64,000 nt of DNA, taken from NCBI RefSeq assembly GCF_019393635.1, contig NC_057866.1, positions 3,188,223 through 3,252,222 of the forward strand. The letters run 5' to 3'. The position numbers were made by a program, and so were the translations under genes. This document shows, one piece after another, positions 32,060 through 43,404 of this stretch; within the stretch, counting starts at the first letter, position 1; each line of letters opens with the position of its first letter. Below the pieces are notes generated by a model. That model ran no database searches. It was not told the DNA's origin and saw only the letters and a program-made list of their open reading frames with translations. The DNA comes from Dromiciops gliroides. Its lineage: Eukaryota > Chordata > Mammalia > Microbiotheria > Microbiotheriidae.

Positions 32060-32760
32060 TATTGCCTCTATAATATGGGTGCATGTACAGGAATTTGTTT
32101 TGTCAAGGAGAAGGGCTACCTCTTCATCAGAGAGTAGAGTAAAGGAGGAGAAAAGGAAGGGTGATGTCAAATCAGATTGATTTCAAGGCAAGGAGGGAGA
32201 GCCTGTGGTGAATGGTTTCTATTTTCTCAGTCAAGTATGAAATGAAGACCTAACCTGAGAGAGCTGGTGTGAGTGGGAGGTGTGGAGAGCCTTGAAGAAA
32301 GCAGAGAAAGTTTGGAGCAGTTGTCGAGGAGAGCAGGACAGTGAATAAATTGTGGAAGAGCAGAAGGACCACCTTGCTACATTGAGGGCCCAGTTCAAAT
32401 AAGATGCCATGAACTTGTAGTGGCCCCCGTCAGCACAATTCATAACTTCTTCCAGCTCTGTTCAACAAAAGTCAATAGGAGATAGATGGTGGGGGCAATC
32501 CAGGGCTAGAGTTTGTTAAGGTGTTAGCAGAGATAAACCAAGAATGAAGGGATTGAATGGAGGTGATGCTAATGTTGAATTGTTTAATTATACAGTCAAT
32601 AGTGAGGAGGGGGAATCATGAAGTCAGAACAGAGAGGTAAAGGTCTGAGAGAGCACTGGAGGGTAGAGGGGTTAGAGCCAGGACCAAAAAGAGATTTCAA
32701 AGAGAGACATAGGGAGATATGGCATGATCAGGATAACTTTCTAATTCTATGGCAGGAAAC

Positions 32761-32933
32761 AAGTCAACAAATATTTATTGTATCCAACTCTGTCCTGACT
32801 AGACTACAGAGGACACGGATGGGGACCATACCTGGTCTCTGCCCTAAGGAAGCTCCCAGTCTGGGGATACAGGAGAAGCAGCCCCAAGCCCTGGCCTTAG
32901 GGAACTTGCAGTATGCTAGGCAAGATTGAACTG
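32761..32933 (+). repeat. L2/MIR-like fragment before the L1
   Basis: 'gtcaacaaatatttattg' near 32763 and 'aggaagctcccagtctggggatacagg' near 32848 follow an old LINE/SINE 3' pattern. It ends at the L1 insertion site. Confidence 0.5.
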
Positions 32934-33559
32934 GCTGATTCTACTCCCCTGGGGTGGTGCCAAGATGGCAGAATAAGGCAGGAACTTGTCTGAGCTCTCC
33001 CAAATTCACTTCCAAACAACTATAAAATGACACTACAAAATGAATTCTGGAGCAGCAGAACCAGCTAAGAGATGGGGGCAGAACAATTTTCCAGGCCAAA
33101 ACAATGTAGAAGATCAGCAGAAAAAGTCTGTCTCATTCAGGTAAAAGGGGAACACAGTCCAATGCATGTGGTGTCTAGGCAAGGCAGCAGTGAGACCCTG
33201 TAGTGCAGCACAGGTCACTGACTGAGGCCATGTGGCACCAGTGCAGCAATCCAGCAGTATATCAAGCCAGCTGTGAGGCCTTAAGCCCCTAGCACAGCAC
33301 ACTAGTGGCCAGACTCTGTGGCCCCAGTGCAGCAGGCAAATGGCTAGTGCAAATGGCCAGAGCAACAGGCCAGTGGCCAGGCCCCTGACCCTGGTGCAAG
33401 AAGCTTGAGACAGTGCCCTCTCCACTTCAGGAACAGAGCTCACCTTTAAAAGTCACAAAATAGGCTGGGGAAATGAGCAAAAAACAAAACCGAAAAATAA
33501 CCTGGCCATAGAAAGTTACCACAGTGACAAGGAAGATCAAAACACAAACTCAGAAAAGG

Positions 33560-34530
33560 AAAAAAATATCAAAATGCCTACATGCAAGGCCTTGAAGAAA
33601 AATATGAATCATTCTCACAGGCCCCAAAACTTCTCTTGGAAGAGCTCAAAAAGGCTTTTAAAAATCAAATAAGAGAAGTAGAAGAAAAATTGGGAAAATA
33701 AATGAGAGCAATGCAAGAGAATCATGAAAAAACAGTCAAGAGCTTGGTAAAGGAACCATAAACAATGGAAAAGGAAGTATAAAAATTGACTGAAGAAAAC
33801 AACCCCTTAAAAAATAGAATTGGCCAAATAGAAAAGAAGGTACAGAAGCTCACTAAAGGAAATAATTCCTTGAAAAATAGAACTGGGCAAGTAGAAACAA
33901 ATGATACCATGAGACATCAAGAATCAATCAAACAAAATCAAAGTATGAAAAAACAAAAGACAATGTGAAATCTTTCTTTCTTTCTTTCTTTCTTTTTTTT
34001 TTTGGTGAGGCAATTGGGGTTAAGTGACTTGCCCAGGGTCACACAGCTAGTAAGTGTTAAGTGTCTGGGGCCGGATTTGAACTCAGATTCTCCTGACTCC
34101 AGAGCTGGTGCTCTATCTACTATGCCACCTAGCTGCCCCTGAAAGCCATGATTTAAAAAAAAAAAGAACTTTCACATCATATTTCAAGAAATTATCAAGG
34201 AAAACTGCCTTGATATGTTAGTTTCAGAGAGTAAAATAAAAATGGAAAGAATCCACCAATCACCTCCTGAGAGGGATCCCAAAATGAAAACTCCCAGGAA
34301 TATTATGGCCAAATTCCTGAATTCCCAGGTCAAGGCAAAAATACCACAAGCAGCCAGAAAAAAAATTCAAATATCATGGAACCACAGTCAAGATTACACA
34401 GGATTTAGCAGCTTCTACACTAGAGGATCAGAGGGTTTGGAATATGATATTCCAGAAGGCAAGGGAACTAAGGTTAAAACCAAGAATCATCTACTCAGCA
34501 CAACTGAGCACAATCCTTTGGGGTAAAATG
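33560..34530 (+). pseudogene. L1 ORF1 remnant
   Basis: Coiled-coil-type sequence at 33640-33965 (for example the LKNRTGQVE repeats) represents the ORF1 trimerisation domain. A SINE (34005-34139) cuts it. The region after it (34220-34520) encodes a SPERDPKMKTPRNIMAKFL-like block of the ORF1 C-terminal half. Stops at 33700 and 33961 break the frame. ORF1 proteins bind L1 RNA; this one cannot be made. Confidence 0.7.
34005..34139 (-). mobile_element. Marsupial SINE within L1 ORF1
   Basis: Full reverse copy preceded by a (CTTT)n/T run (its degraded A tail, 33972-34002) and ending with the head CTAGCTGCCCC. Flanking duplication is too short to be sure (TGAAA). Confidence 0.92.
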
Positions 34531-34974
34531 AATATTTAATGAAATAGAGGACTTTTAAGTATTCCTGATGAAAAGACCAGAGCTGAACAGAAATTTTGGT
34601 TCTTAAATACAAGACTCAAGAGAAGTATAAAAAGATAAAAAGGAAACAGAAACCATGAGGGATTCAATAAGATTCAACTGTTTACGTTCTTCTGTGGGAA
34701 GATGATACTTGTAATTCTTAAGAACTGTATCACGCCAGTCAGAAGAAGATATATACATAGACAGAGGGCATAGGTATAAGTTGGCTTTGATGGGATGATA
34801 TAAAAAACTGAGGGGGTGAGAAAGAGGAGTGCACTGGGAGAAGGAAGGGAGAGGTAGAATGGGATAAATCATCTCACATGAAGAAGCATGAAAAGCCTAT
34901 TACAGTGGAAGGGGGAAATGGAGTGGGGGGCATTGTTTGAACCTTACTCTGATTGAAATTGGCCTAAAGAGGAA

Positions 34975-35020
34975 ATACGCGCGCGCGTGTGCGCGTGTGC
35001 ACACACACACACACACACAC
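34975..35020 (+). repeat. Alternating purine-pyrimidine run (CG)n(TG)n(CA)n
   Basis: 46 bases alternate purine and pyrimidine without a break, moving from CG to TG to CA dinucleotides. It lies inside the L1 between ORF1 and ORF2. Confidence 0.95.
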
Positions 35021-35219
35021 TCAGCTGGGTATAGAAATCTATTTTACCCTATAGGGAAGAAGGGGGAGGAAGATAAGAAAAGGGGGGAGTACTGATAGAA
35101 GGGAAGGCAGATTGGGTCAGGTGGTCAGAAGCAAAACACTGATCAGGAGAGACAGGATGAAAGGTGAGAGGGGAAAAGGAGATAGCAAGAGGGAGGGAGG
35201 GAGATAAACAGGAAGGGAA

Positions 35220-38200
35220 TGGGACATGAGGAAATACACAGTAATCATAACTGTTAATGTGAATGAGATGAACTTACCCATAAAAATGGAAATGGATAGT
35301 AGAGTAGATTAAAAATCAGAATTCTACAATACTTTATTTATAAGAAACACATTTGAAGCAAAGAGACACTCACAGAGTAAAGGTAAGGGGCTCAGTTAAG
35401 CTTCAACTGAAGTAAAAAAAATCAGGGAGTAGCAATCACAATTTCAGACAAAACAAAACAAATTAATTAAAACAAACTAAGTAAAAGAGATAAGGTACCA
35501 TAAAGGTACCATAGACAGTGATATAATCTCAATACTAAACATAAATGCACCAAATGGTAAAGCATCGACATTTTAAAGAAGTTAAACTAGTTACAGGAGG
35601 AGATAGACAGTGTGACTATAATAGTGGGGGACCTCAACTTTCCCCTCTCAAAACTAGATAAATCTAACTAAGTCATAAACAACAAAGAAGTTAAGGAGGT
35701 GAATAGAACTTTACAAAAGTTAGATAATTATAGACATCTGTAGAAAATGGAATGGAGATACAAAGGAATATATCTTTTCCTCAATGGTACATGGCACCTC
35801 CACAAAAACTGACCATATATAAAAACCTTGCAATCAAATGCAGAAAGGCAAAAATATTCCATGCATCCCTTTCAGGTCATAATGTAATTTTAAAAATCAT
35901 TCAATAAAGGACCATGGAAAGATAAATTAAAAATTAATTTGAAGCTAAATGACAATAAGCTAATAATAAGCTGAAGAATGAATAAATCAAAGAACAAATC
36001 ATAAAGACAATCAATAATTTCATTTCCGAGAATGACAACAATGAGACAATGCATCAAAATTGATGAGATGCAGCCAAAGCAGTACTTAGGGGAAAATGTT
36101 TATCTCAGTAAAATAGAGAAAGAACAGATCAATGGATTGGGTGTGGAACTAAGAAAACTAGAGAAAGAATAAGTTGAAAATCCACAATTAAACACTAAGT
36201 TGGAAATCCTGAAAAACATTTCAAGAACAATCCATTCCAACACTATATGGACTATTTGGGGAAATGGGTGAAGAAGGAGCCCTACCGAATTCCTTTTATG
36301 ATACAGATACGGTGCTGACACCTAAACCAGGAAGAATGAACCCAAGAAATAAAATAGAGACCAAGTTCCCTAATGAACATTGAAGAAACTTTAGATAAAG
36401 CCCCAGCCAGGAGACTACAGCGAGATATCACAAGGACTGCACACTATGACCAGGTGGGGCTTATACCCGGAATGCAGGGCTGGTTCAACGTTAGGAAAAC
36501 CATCAGCGTAATTGACCACATCAATTACAAAACTAACAGAAATCTTAGGATTATCTCAATAGATAGAGAAAAAGCATTGGACAAAATACAGCACCCATTC
36601 CTATTAAAGACACTAGAGCATATAGGAATAAATAGAGCTTTCTTAAAATGATAAGTAGTATCTATCTAGAACCATCAGCAAGCATTATCTGTGATTTTGA
36701 TAAGCTAGAAGTGTTCGCAAGATGAGGAGTGAAACAAAGATGCCCATTATCACTACTTTTGGGGGGGGGACAGGGCAATGAGGGTTAAGTGACTTGCCAG
36801 TTTCACATACCAATAAGTGTCAAGTGCCTGAGGCCAGATTTGAACTCAGGTCTTCCTGAATCCAGAGCTGGCATTATCACTACTTTTATCCAATGTTGTA
36901 CTAGAAAATGCTAGCTAAGGCAATGAGAAGAAAAAGAAAAAGAAAGAAATTAGAATAGGCAATGAGGAAGCAAAACTATTATACTTTGCACATGATATAA
37001 TGGTATGCTTAGAGAATCCTAAAGAATCAACTAAAAAAACTAGTTGAAATAACTAACTTTAGCAAAGTTTCAGGATATAAAATCAATCAACAGCATTCCT
37101 ATATTACCAACAAAGTCCAGCAAGAAGAGATAGAAAAAGAAATTCCATTTTAAAAACTGTAAACAATATAAAATATTTGGGAGTCTGCCTGCCAAGACAA
37201 ACCCCAAAACTAAATTAATAAAATTACAAAACACTTTTCGCATAAATAAAGTCAGGTCTAAACAATGGGAAAAAATATAAATTGCTCATAGATAGGCTAG
37301 CCAATATAATAAAAGTGACAATTCTGCTTAAATTAGTTTATTCAATGCCATACTAAACTACCAAAAATTATTCTATAGAGCTAGAAAAATAATAACAAAA
37401 TTCATCTGGAAGAGCAAAAAGTCAAGAATATCAAGGGACTCAATGAAAACAAATGCGAAGGAAGGTGGCCTAGCCATACCAAATCTCATACTGAATTATA
37501 ATTTATTAATCATCATAACTATCTGGTACTGGCTAAACAATAGAGTAGTGGATTAGTGGGAAAGATTAGATACAAAAGACACAGTAATAAATGACTATAG
37601 CAATTTTGTTTTTGATAAACCCAAAGAGCTCAGCTTTTGGGACAAGAACTCACTATTTGACAAAAACTGCTAGGAAAACAGTATGGCAGAAATTAGGCAT
37701 AAACCAACATCTCCTACCATATACCACAATAAGATCTAAGTGGGTACATGATTTAGATATAAAGGGTGATACCATAAACAAATCAGGAGAGCAAGAAATA
37801 GTTTAGCTGTCAGATCTATGGATAAGGGAAGAATTTACAAATAAACAAAATATACAGAATATTACAAAACGCAAAATGGATTATTTTGATTATATTAAAT
37901 TTTAAAAGGGTTTGCACAAACAAAACCAATGCAAACCAAGATTAGCAGGAAAGCAGAAAGCTGGGAAACTATTTTTATTAGAGACACTGATAAAGGCCTC
38001 ATTCTCAAATATATAGAGAACTGAATCAAATTTATAAGAATGAAAGTCATTCTCCAATTGACAAATGGTCAAAAAACACAAACAGGAAATTTTCAGATGA
38101 AGAAATCAGAGCTATCTATAGTCATGTGAAAAATGTTCTAAATCACTATTGATTAGAAAAATGAAAATTAAAACAACTATGAGGTACCGCCTCATATCTA

Positions 38201-38510
38201 ACAGATTGGCTAATATGACAGAAAAGGAAAATTATCTTAGAAGAGATGTAGGAATTGGTACACATGCACTGTTAGTGAAGTTGTGAACTGATCCAACCAT
38301 TCTGGAGAGCAATTTGGAACTATGCCCAAAGGGCCATAAAACTGTGCATACCACTGACCCTAAAATACCACTACTAGATCTGTATCCCAAAGAGATTTTT
38401 AAATGGGGTGGGGGGGAAGAGGATCCATTTGTAAAAAAAAAATTTATAGCTGCTTTTTTCTTGGTGACAAAGAATTGGAAATTGAGGGGGATTCCCATCA
38501 TTTAGGAAAT
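35220..38510 (+). pseudogene. L1 ORF2 remnant (endonuclease and reverse transcriptase)
   Basis: Endonuclease-like pieces lie at 35220-35900. The RT region at 36430-36650 reads GLIPGMQGWFNVRKT and then IISIDREKALDKIQHPF, corresponding to the first conserved RT Asp block, where the usual Ala/Phe are changed (REKAL for AEKAF). C-terminal pieces such as a degraded 'WSAIWNY'-type block lie near 38300-38380. Many in-frame stops and a SINE insertion show loss of function. Confidence 0.75.
36761..36871 (-). mobile_element. Marsupial SINE within L1 ORF2, 5'-truncated
   Basis: Reverse copy that lacks the tRNA head. A 16-bp target-site duplication CATTATCACTACTTTT lies at 36745-36760 and 36872-36887. 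Confidence 0.92.
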
Positions 38511-38536
38511 GGCTAAAAAAGTTGTGATATATAATT

Positions 38537-39089
38537 ATTTATTTATTTATTTAATCATAAAAGTATATTATTATTTTCCAGTTACAAGTAAAGATAGTTT
38601 TCAACATTTGTTTTCATAGGATTTTTGGTTCCAGATTGTTCTCCCCCCCCACTCCCTTCCCTCTTCCCTCCCCCAAAACAGAAAGCAATCTGATATATGT
38701 TCTATATGTACAATCACATTAAGCATATTTCTGCATTAGTCATATTGTGAAAGAAGAATCAGAACACAAGGGAAAACCTCATAAAAGAGGGGAAAAACAG
38801 CCAAGAAGTAGAAACAGTATGGTTCAATCTGCATTCAGAATCCACAGTTCTTTTTTCTGGATTTTCTATCATGAGTCCTTTGAAACTGTTTTGGATCACT
38901 GCATTGCTGAGAAGAGCCAAGTCTATCACAGTTGATCATCACACAATGTTGCTGTTTCTGTGTACAATGTTCTCCTGATTCTGCTCATCTCACTCAGCAT
39001 CTGTACATGTAAGTCGTTCCAGGTTTCTCTGAAATCCTCCTGCTCATTGTTTCTTACAGCACAATAGTATTCCATTACATTCATTGTGG
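38537..39089 (-). mobile_element. Inverted L1 3' end inserted in the L1 3' region
   Basis: The + strand reads the reverse complement of the L1 3' UTR ('ctgatatatgttctatatg', 'ctatcatgagtcctttgaaa', 'gtttcttacagcacaatagt'). A 9-bp duplication TATATAATT lies at 38528-38536 and 39090-39098. The host L1 continues in + orientation immediately after. Confidence 0.88.
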
Positions 39090-39593
39090 TATATAATTGT
39101 AATGGAATGCTGTCATACCATGAGAAAAGATGACCAGGCTGATTTCAGAAAAACCTGGAAAGACTTGCATGAACTGATGCAAAGTGAATTGAGCAGAACC
39201 AGAACATTGTATATGGAAACAGCAATATTGTTCAATGAACAGCTGTGAATGACTTAGCTATTCACAGCAATCCAAGACAATTCAAAAAGCCTCATGATGA
39301 AAAATGCTATCCACATCCAGAGAAAGAATTGATATGGTCTGAATATGGATGGAAGTAGACCTTTTTTTACTTCCTTTGTTTTTATCATTCTTTCGTTTTG
39401 GTCTTTCTTTCACAATATGACTGATGTGGAAATACATGTATAACTGATATCAAATTGCTTACTGTCTCAGGGAGGATGGAGGAGAGGGAGAGAGGGAGAA
39501 AATTTGAAATGCAAAATCTTAAAATTTAATGTTAAAAATTGTCTTTACACGAAATTGGAAAAAATAATTTTTTTCTAAAAAAAGATTGAACTG

Positions 39594-40560
39594 ACCCCTG
39601 AAACAATCACTCAGCCAGTGAACAAGCTTTGATGAAGTTCCTACTCTGTGCCAGACACTGCTAAGTGACAGGGATACAGAGCAAATCCAAAGACAGACTC
39701 TGACACTGTGTGTCCAGCCCACTAGGAGCCCAAGGAAGGGAGGGGCAGGGAGCGCTGGGACTGGTCCCTCTATGAGCATAGAGGAGGGGCAGGCACTCCA
39801 GGCAATAGGAACAATGTGAGCAAAGTCACAGACCCAGGAATGAGCCCAGTGTGCCGGCAGGCACAGACTGCAGAGTGCAGGATCCCAAGGGGAAAACCCT
39901 GGGGCTTGAATCTGAGAAGCTGGTGGGCTTGATCCGGGGCTCTGCAGCTTCCTGCCCACCTCCTGTAGACAAGGCCCTTCTCTTCCGGGTGTCTCAGTTT
40001 CCCCCTCTGGAAAAGAGGCCTTTAGGACGTAAGAGAATGCCTCTTCTACTTCCCTCTTTTGACAGAGGAAGAAGCTTTGGCCCAAACAGGAGAAGAGATT
40101 GGCCCACGGTCGCACACAATAAGTGAGGGGCAGAGCCACCTTCCAATCCGGGCCACAGACTCACAGATTTAGAATAGGAAGGGTACATTTTCAGCCTGCC
40201 AGTAAAGACACCAAGGCTCCAGGAAACGAGGGGATTTGCCCAGGGTCACACAGCTACAAGTGTCTGAGCTGGGATTTGAACCCCTCGTGATTCCGAGTTC
40301 AAGGCTTTAACCACCAGCCCACACTGCCTCCTCTGACTCCAAAATCAGGGCTCCTTCCAGGGCACCATAGCTCTCCAGCCCATGATCCTGCAGTTAGCAA
40401 GGAGTAGACAATAAGGCTGAAGAAGCAGGGCAGAGTCAGATTGTGGAAGGCCTTGAATGACAGACTTAGTCAAGAGGAGAGCCATTGAAGATGTCTGGGG
40501 GGACAGCAGCGACACAGCGAGGGATGTGCACTAGTATGAATGGGATGGCAGGGCAGAGAC
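39594..40560. repeat. Old LINE and MIR fragments in intron 3
   Basis: 39600-39700 is an L2/MIR-like block ('gttcctactctgtgccagacactg'). 39760-39860 and 40388-40520 match the CR1/L3-like 3' segment seen elsewhere in the window ('tgtggaaggccttgaatg'). 40185-40330 is a reverse MIR ('ttgcccagggtcacacagctac'). None is intact. Confidence 0.55.
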
Positions 40561-40898
40561 TCATAGAAAGAAGGGAGGGGCATATGCAGAGCTAAAGCTA
40601 GACAGGGCTTCAGAGCCATAAAGTCCTACCCCCACTTTACAGATAAGGAACTGAGGCCCAGGAAGGCTAAGTGAATAGCCCAGAGCCAGGAAAGACTGAC
40701 CTTGCCTAGTGTCCGTGGGAAAGGAAAGGAGCAGGACGATTTGAGAGAAGTTCCAGTGGCCAGAAAAGGTACAGGGCTTGGGACCAGAAGGATGTAGGCT
40801 GAAAGGGAAGGGAGGGATGACCCTGGCCCTGCAGGAGAAGCAGCCCAGACACCCACAGGCCTTGGCACAGTCCTTACTTTGGTCTCGCTTTTTCCCAG

Positions 40899-41031
40899 GG
40901 GCCCAGATGGTCATCACAGACCTGACCCCCCCAGCAGATCGCCCTGGAGCCCTGGGGAAGCTGGGCCTGTGCTTTGGAATAGGAGTCATTCTGGGCTCCT
41001 TGCTCGGCGGGATGCTGAACACCAAGTTTGG
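40899..41031 (+). CDS. SLC22A18: SLC22A18 fourth coding exon (TM4 end, TM5)
   Basis: 133 nt with acceptor 'cgctttttcccag' and donor GTGAGT. It completes the split Gly, gives 43 codons and ends with GG of a Gly codon (phase 2). The sequence runs AQMVITDLTPPADRPGALGK, then LGLCFGIGVILGSLLGGMLN, and ends TKF(G). It matches the human exon AQMVITDLSAPEERPAALGR... very closely as remembered. The DRPGALGK stretch links TM4 to TM5, and the Gly-rich helix is TM5. The following exon in human starts IQCPAILAALATL; nothing like it was found downstream in this window. Confidence 0.95.
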
Positions 41032-41189
41032 GTGAGTGAGCAGACCTTGTGCCTATGTCTTGTGATGAGTGACCAAAATCCAGGAGAAGGCTGGATCTGC
41101 TGGGCTCCTGGGGAATGAAACCAAGCATGAGCCGCTAGCCAAGGGGGCACAGGCCCACAAGGGAACAATCGCCAGATGCATCTTTCGGG

Positions 41190-41420
41190 GCGGCAGAATA
41201 GGCAGGGTGCTGGCCCTGGAGTCAGGAAGCCCCGTCATATGGTTGTGGGACAGTCACGGTTCTTTGTGCCTCAGTTTCCCCATCTGTAAGCCAGGGTGAT
41301 CCCTGTAGTACCCGTCTGACAAGGCCATTAGGTTTAGTGAGTGAGATGATGGGTGGAAGTTCTTGGCAAACCTAAGACCCTTATGTGAAGGTCGTTGATG
41401 GTCATTGACTTTGGTAGATG
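41190..41420 (+). repeat. MIR element
   Basis: Forward MIR: 'gccctggagtcaggaagccc', 'tgcctcagtttccccatctgtaagcc' and a long diverged tail. Confidence 0.75.
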
Positions 41421-42535
41421 GACTTGAGAATAATGGGGCCATGGTGTGGCCCCAGAGACTCAATGGGGGGCTCTGTGGAGCTCCTGGGCCTCACCAGAGG
41501 AGATGCTTAGCTATTTTCTGGATGGGGAGTTGGGGGGAAGACAGCATCATGGAAGTGGATAGAGCCTGGGGAGGAATTCGAAGGCTCAAGCTTCTCTTCC
41601 CAGGTCTGCCTCATGCTAGCCTTTCAACCTTTTACCTCTCTGGGCCTCAGTTTACCTGTCCCTGCCTACTCACAATAGAGTGGAGTTTTTGTAAACGAGA
41701 AAGCTCTGGACTCATGGAAGTAATTGGTGGGCCTTAGAGACTTTACCCCCTGGGTGACCTTGGACGGCCTCTCTCTCTTCTCTAGGCCTCAGTTTACCCA
41801 TCTATAAGATCCGGAGCCAGACTCCTATTCAGGGTTCAAAGTGCTGTTCCCTGTGAGAGGGCATTTGTGGAAGGATGGATGAATGTCCGAGGGACCATAG
41901 GAGGATATTGGCTGAGCCTGTAATGACGCTCTCTGCCCATCAGAGGGAGGTTTGTGACCCAGACAGGAGGTCACAAAAAGCCCTTTAGAACAAGTACTGT
42001 ATAGATTTACTTTCCTCAAAGTGTTTCCTCATTTCCAAAAAATGTCACGGGATTTCCCTCTTTGGTGATTTTAGTGTCTCCTCCAACCCAACAAGCGTGT
42101 GTCAGGGACATCCTCTACTCCAGAAAGACCTAGATTCAGGTGCAACTGGACTAAGCGAGTCATCTCACAGCTCCCTAAATCAATGAGCAAGTGTTTATCA
42201 AGGCTTACTCTGAGCCAGGCGCTGTCCTTGGTGCTGGGGACACAGAGGCAAGACTCTCCAAGACTCTAAGGCTTTGTATTGGCAAAGCAAGTGTTCTCAC
42301 TGCAGTTCCCCACCCCAAGTCCTGACCAAAAAGTGAGCCCCTATACTTCTGCTCACTCACTCTGTGCTGGGGATTGGGAGCAAAGGGAGACTGTTCCTGC
42401 CCCCCTCCCAGAGCTTGCATTCTGCCAGGAGGCCGCAGCACAAGCACTTACCACAATATCCTTGATAAGCAGAGGAGGAGGCAGAGAGTACCAGCAATTG
42501 CAGCATCAGGAAAAGTTTCCTTCAGGAGGCCGCAT
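41421..42535. other. Mostly unique DNA with MIR traces
   Basis: MIR ends lie near 41640 ('gggcctcagtttacctg') and 41787; an L2-like block lies near 42185-42250 ('gtgtttatcaaggcttactctgagccaggcgctg'). No exon recognised. Confidence 0.4.
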
Positions 42536-42539
42536 CTGA

Positions 42540-42770
42540 GCTGAGCTGGGAAGGAACCAGGGATTCTAGGAGATCAGAAGGGAGGGCATTCCAAGCAGGT
42601 GGCTCAGCCTATGCAAAGGCTCAGACAGGAAACAGAATGCCAAGTTCAGAAGCAGTGAATAGACTGGGCTGGCTAGAACTTAGACTACACTGAGTGAGAG
42701 TGAAAGGCATTGAGCCTGGAAAGTTAGGCTAGTGACAGATAGTGAGGGGCTTTGTCTCAGGTCCAGAACT
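42540..42770 (+). repeat. CR1/L3-like LINE 3' segment
   Basis: 'agggcattccaagcaggtgg', 'cctatgcaaaggctcagacagg' and 'agtgaggggctttgtctc' follow the same conserved 3' block as in intron 3. The coding sense of this family is on the minus strand. Confidence 0.55.
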
Positions 42771-42839
42771 GAATCTCGATGCCCTCTAGAATATTCTCTC
42801 CCCAGGAGTGTTCCTGCAGACTCCTGGAAAGGCAGCTCA

Positions 42840-43130
42840 GGGAAAGAGCCTGGATTTGAGGCCCACCTGTGCCTCAGTTTCCTCACCTGTAAAGTCAGTA
42901 TAATGTTATACCCCAAACCTCAGAGGGGTGTTTGAGGAAAAGCTTTTGTAAATGGTAAAGTGTGAGAGAGACATTGTGTAATAGAGCTGTAAGGACATGA
43001 GTAAAATTACCTCCCCTCTCTATGCCTCAGTTTCCTCAAATTTAAAATGAGGACAACACCTGCAGGGTGGTTATCCGTAGTTCTCAAGTCTTTTGTGAGA
43101 CTCAGATGAAACAGTGTGTGTGTGAGTGTG
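42840..43130 (+). repeat. Two MIR copies
   Basis: 'gcctcagtttcctcacctgtaaagtcagtataatg' near 42871 and 'gcctcagtttcctcaaatttaaaatgagg' near 43024 are two forward MIR 3' halves, one after the other. Confidence 0.7.
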
Positions 43131-43404
43131 CAAGTGTTTTATAAAGTGTGAGCACATAAGTGTGGTGGTGGTGGTGGCATCTCCACTGTCCCCAGCCTCT
43201 GGAAGGCTTGGTGAGAGGAACTCAAGCTCTGGCCAGTCCTCCTAAGCTGACCCAGGCTCAGTCCCACTCAGGGGAGGAGGCCAGTCACCTAATTCAAGGT
43301 TGAATTTTTCAGCCACAAGTTATAAATGGGCATCCTCCAGATCTCAAAGGCCAGATGGAGTCTCCTATGAACAAAAATGGCAGAGGAGATGTTCCACAGG
43401 CTAT

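Larger units (their letters stand above)
29131..32760 (-). mobile_element. CR1/L3-like LINE, ORF2 remnant with nested insertions
   Basis: Minus-strand pieces appear in correct order across the region. A SCNSLLIGLP-like C-terminal block lies near 29560-29620 and LRDLITSHGFNNHFYADSFQ near 29960-30020. The latter is the RT catalytic YADD region with the second Asp changed to Ser. Further upstream ORF2 sequence lies at 31480-31770 and 32200-32760. A SINE (29170-29328), another SINE plus L1 piece (30344-31430) and a GA tract interrupt it. The reading frame is broken many times and the RT site is mutated, so the element is dead. L3 versus another CR1-clade family is uncertain. Confidence 0.7.
32934..39581 (+). 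mobile_element. Near-full-length L1, inactive, with nested insertions
   Basis: A 6.65-kb insertion bounded by a perfect 12-bp target-site duplication AAGATTGAACTG (32922-32933 and 39582-39593). The 5' UTR starts near 'caagatggcagaataagg'. ORF1 remnants follow at about 33560-34530, then the endonuclease region (35220-36000), the RT region (36370-36900), the ORF2 C-terminus (to about 38500) and the 3' UTR with poly(A) (to 39581). Frameshifts and stops occur throughout both reading frames, so it cannot move on its own. It contains two SINEs and one inverted L1 fragment. Confidence 0.9.
28432..40898 (+). other. SLC22A18: SLC22A18 intron 3 (12.5 kb)
   Basis: GT-AG intron, phase 1. Most of it is retrotransposon: a reverse CR1/L3-like LINE (29131-32760), a nested L1 and SINEs, a near-full-length L1 (32934-39581), then old LINE and MIR fragments to 40700. 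Only about 28432-29130 and parts of 40320-40898 look non-repetitive. Confidence 0.85.

Noticed and set aside
39519..40139. 206-codon open frame on the minus strand
   Set aside because: Crosses the end of the L1 and its target-site duplication into unrelated flanking repeats, so it cannot be an old gene.
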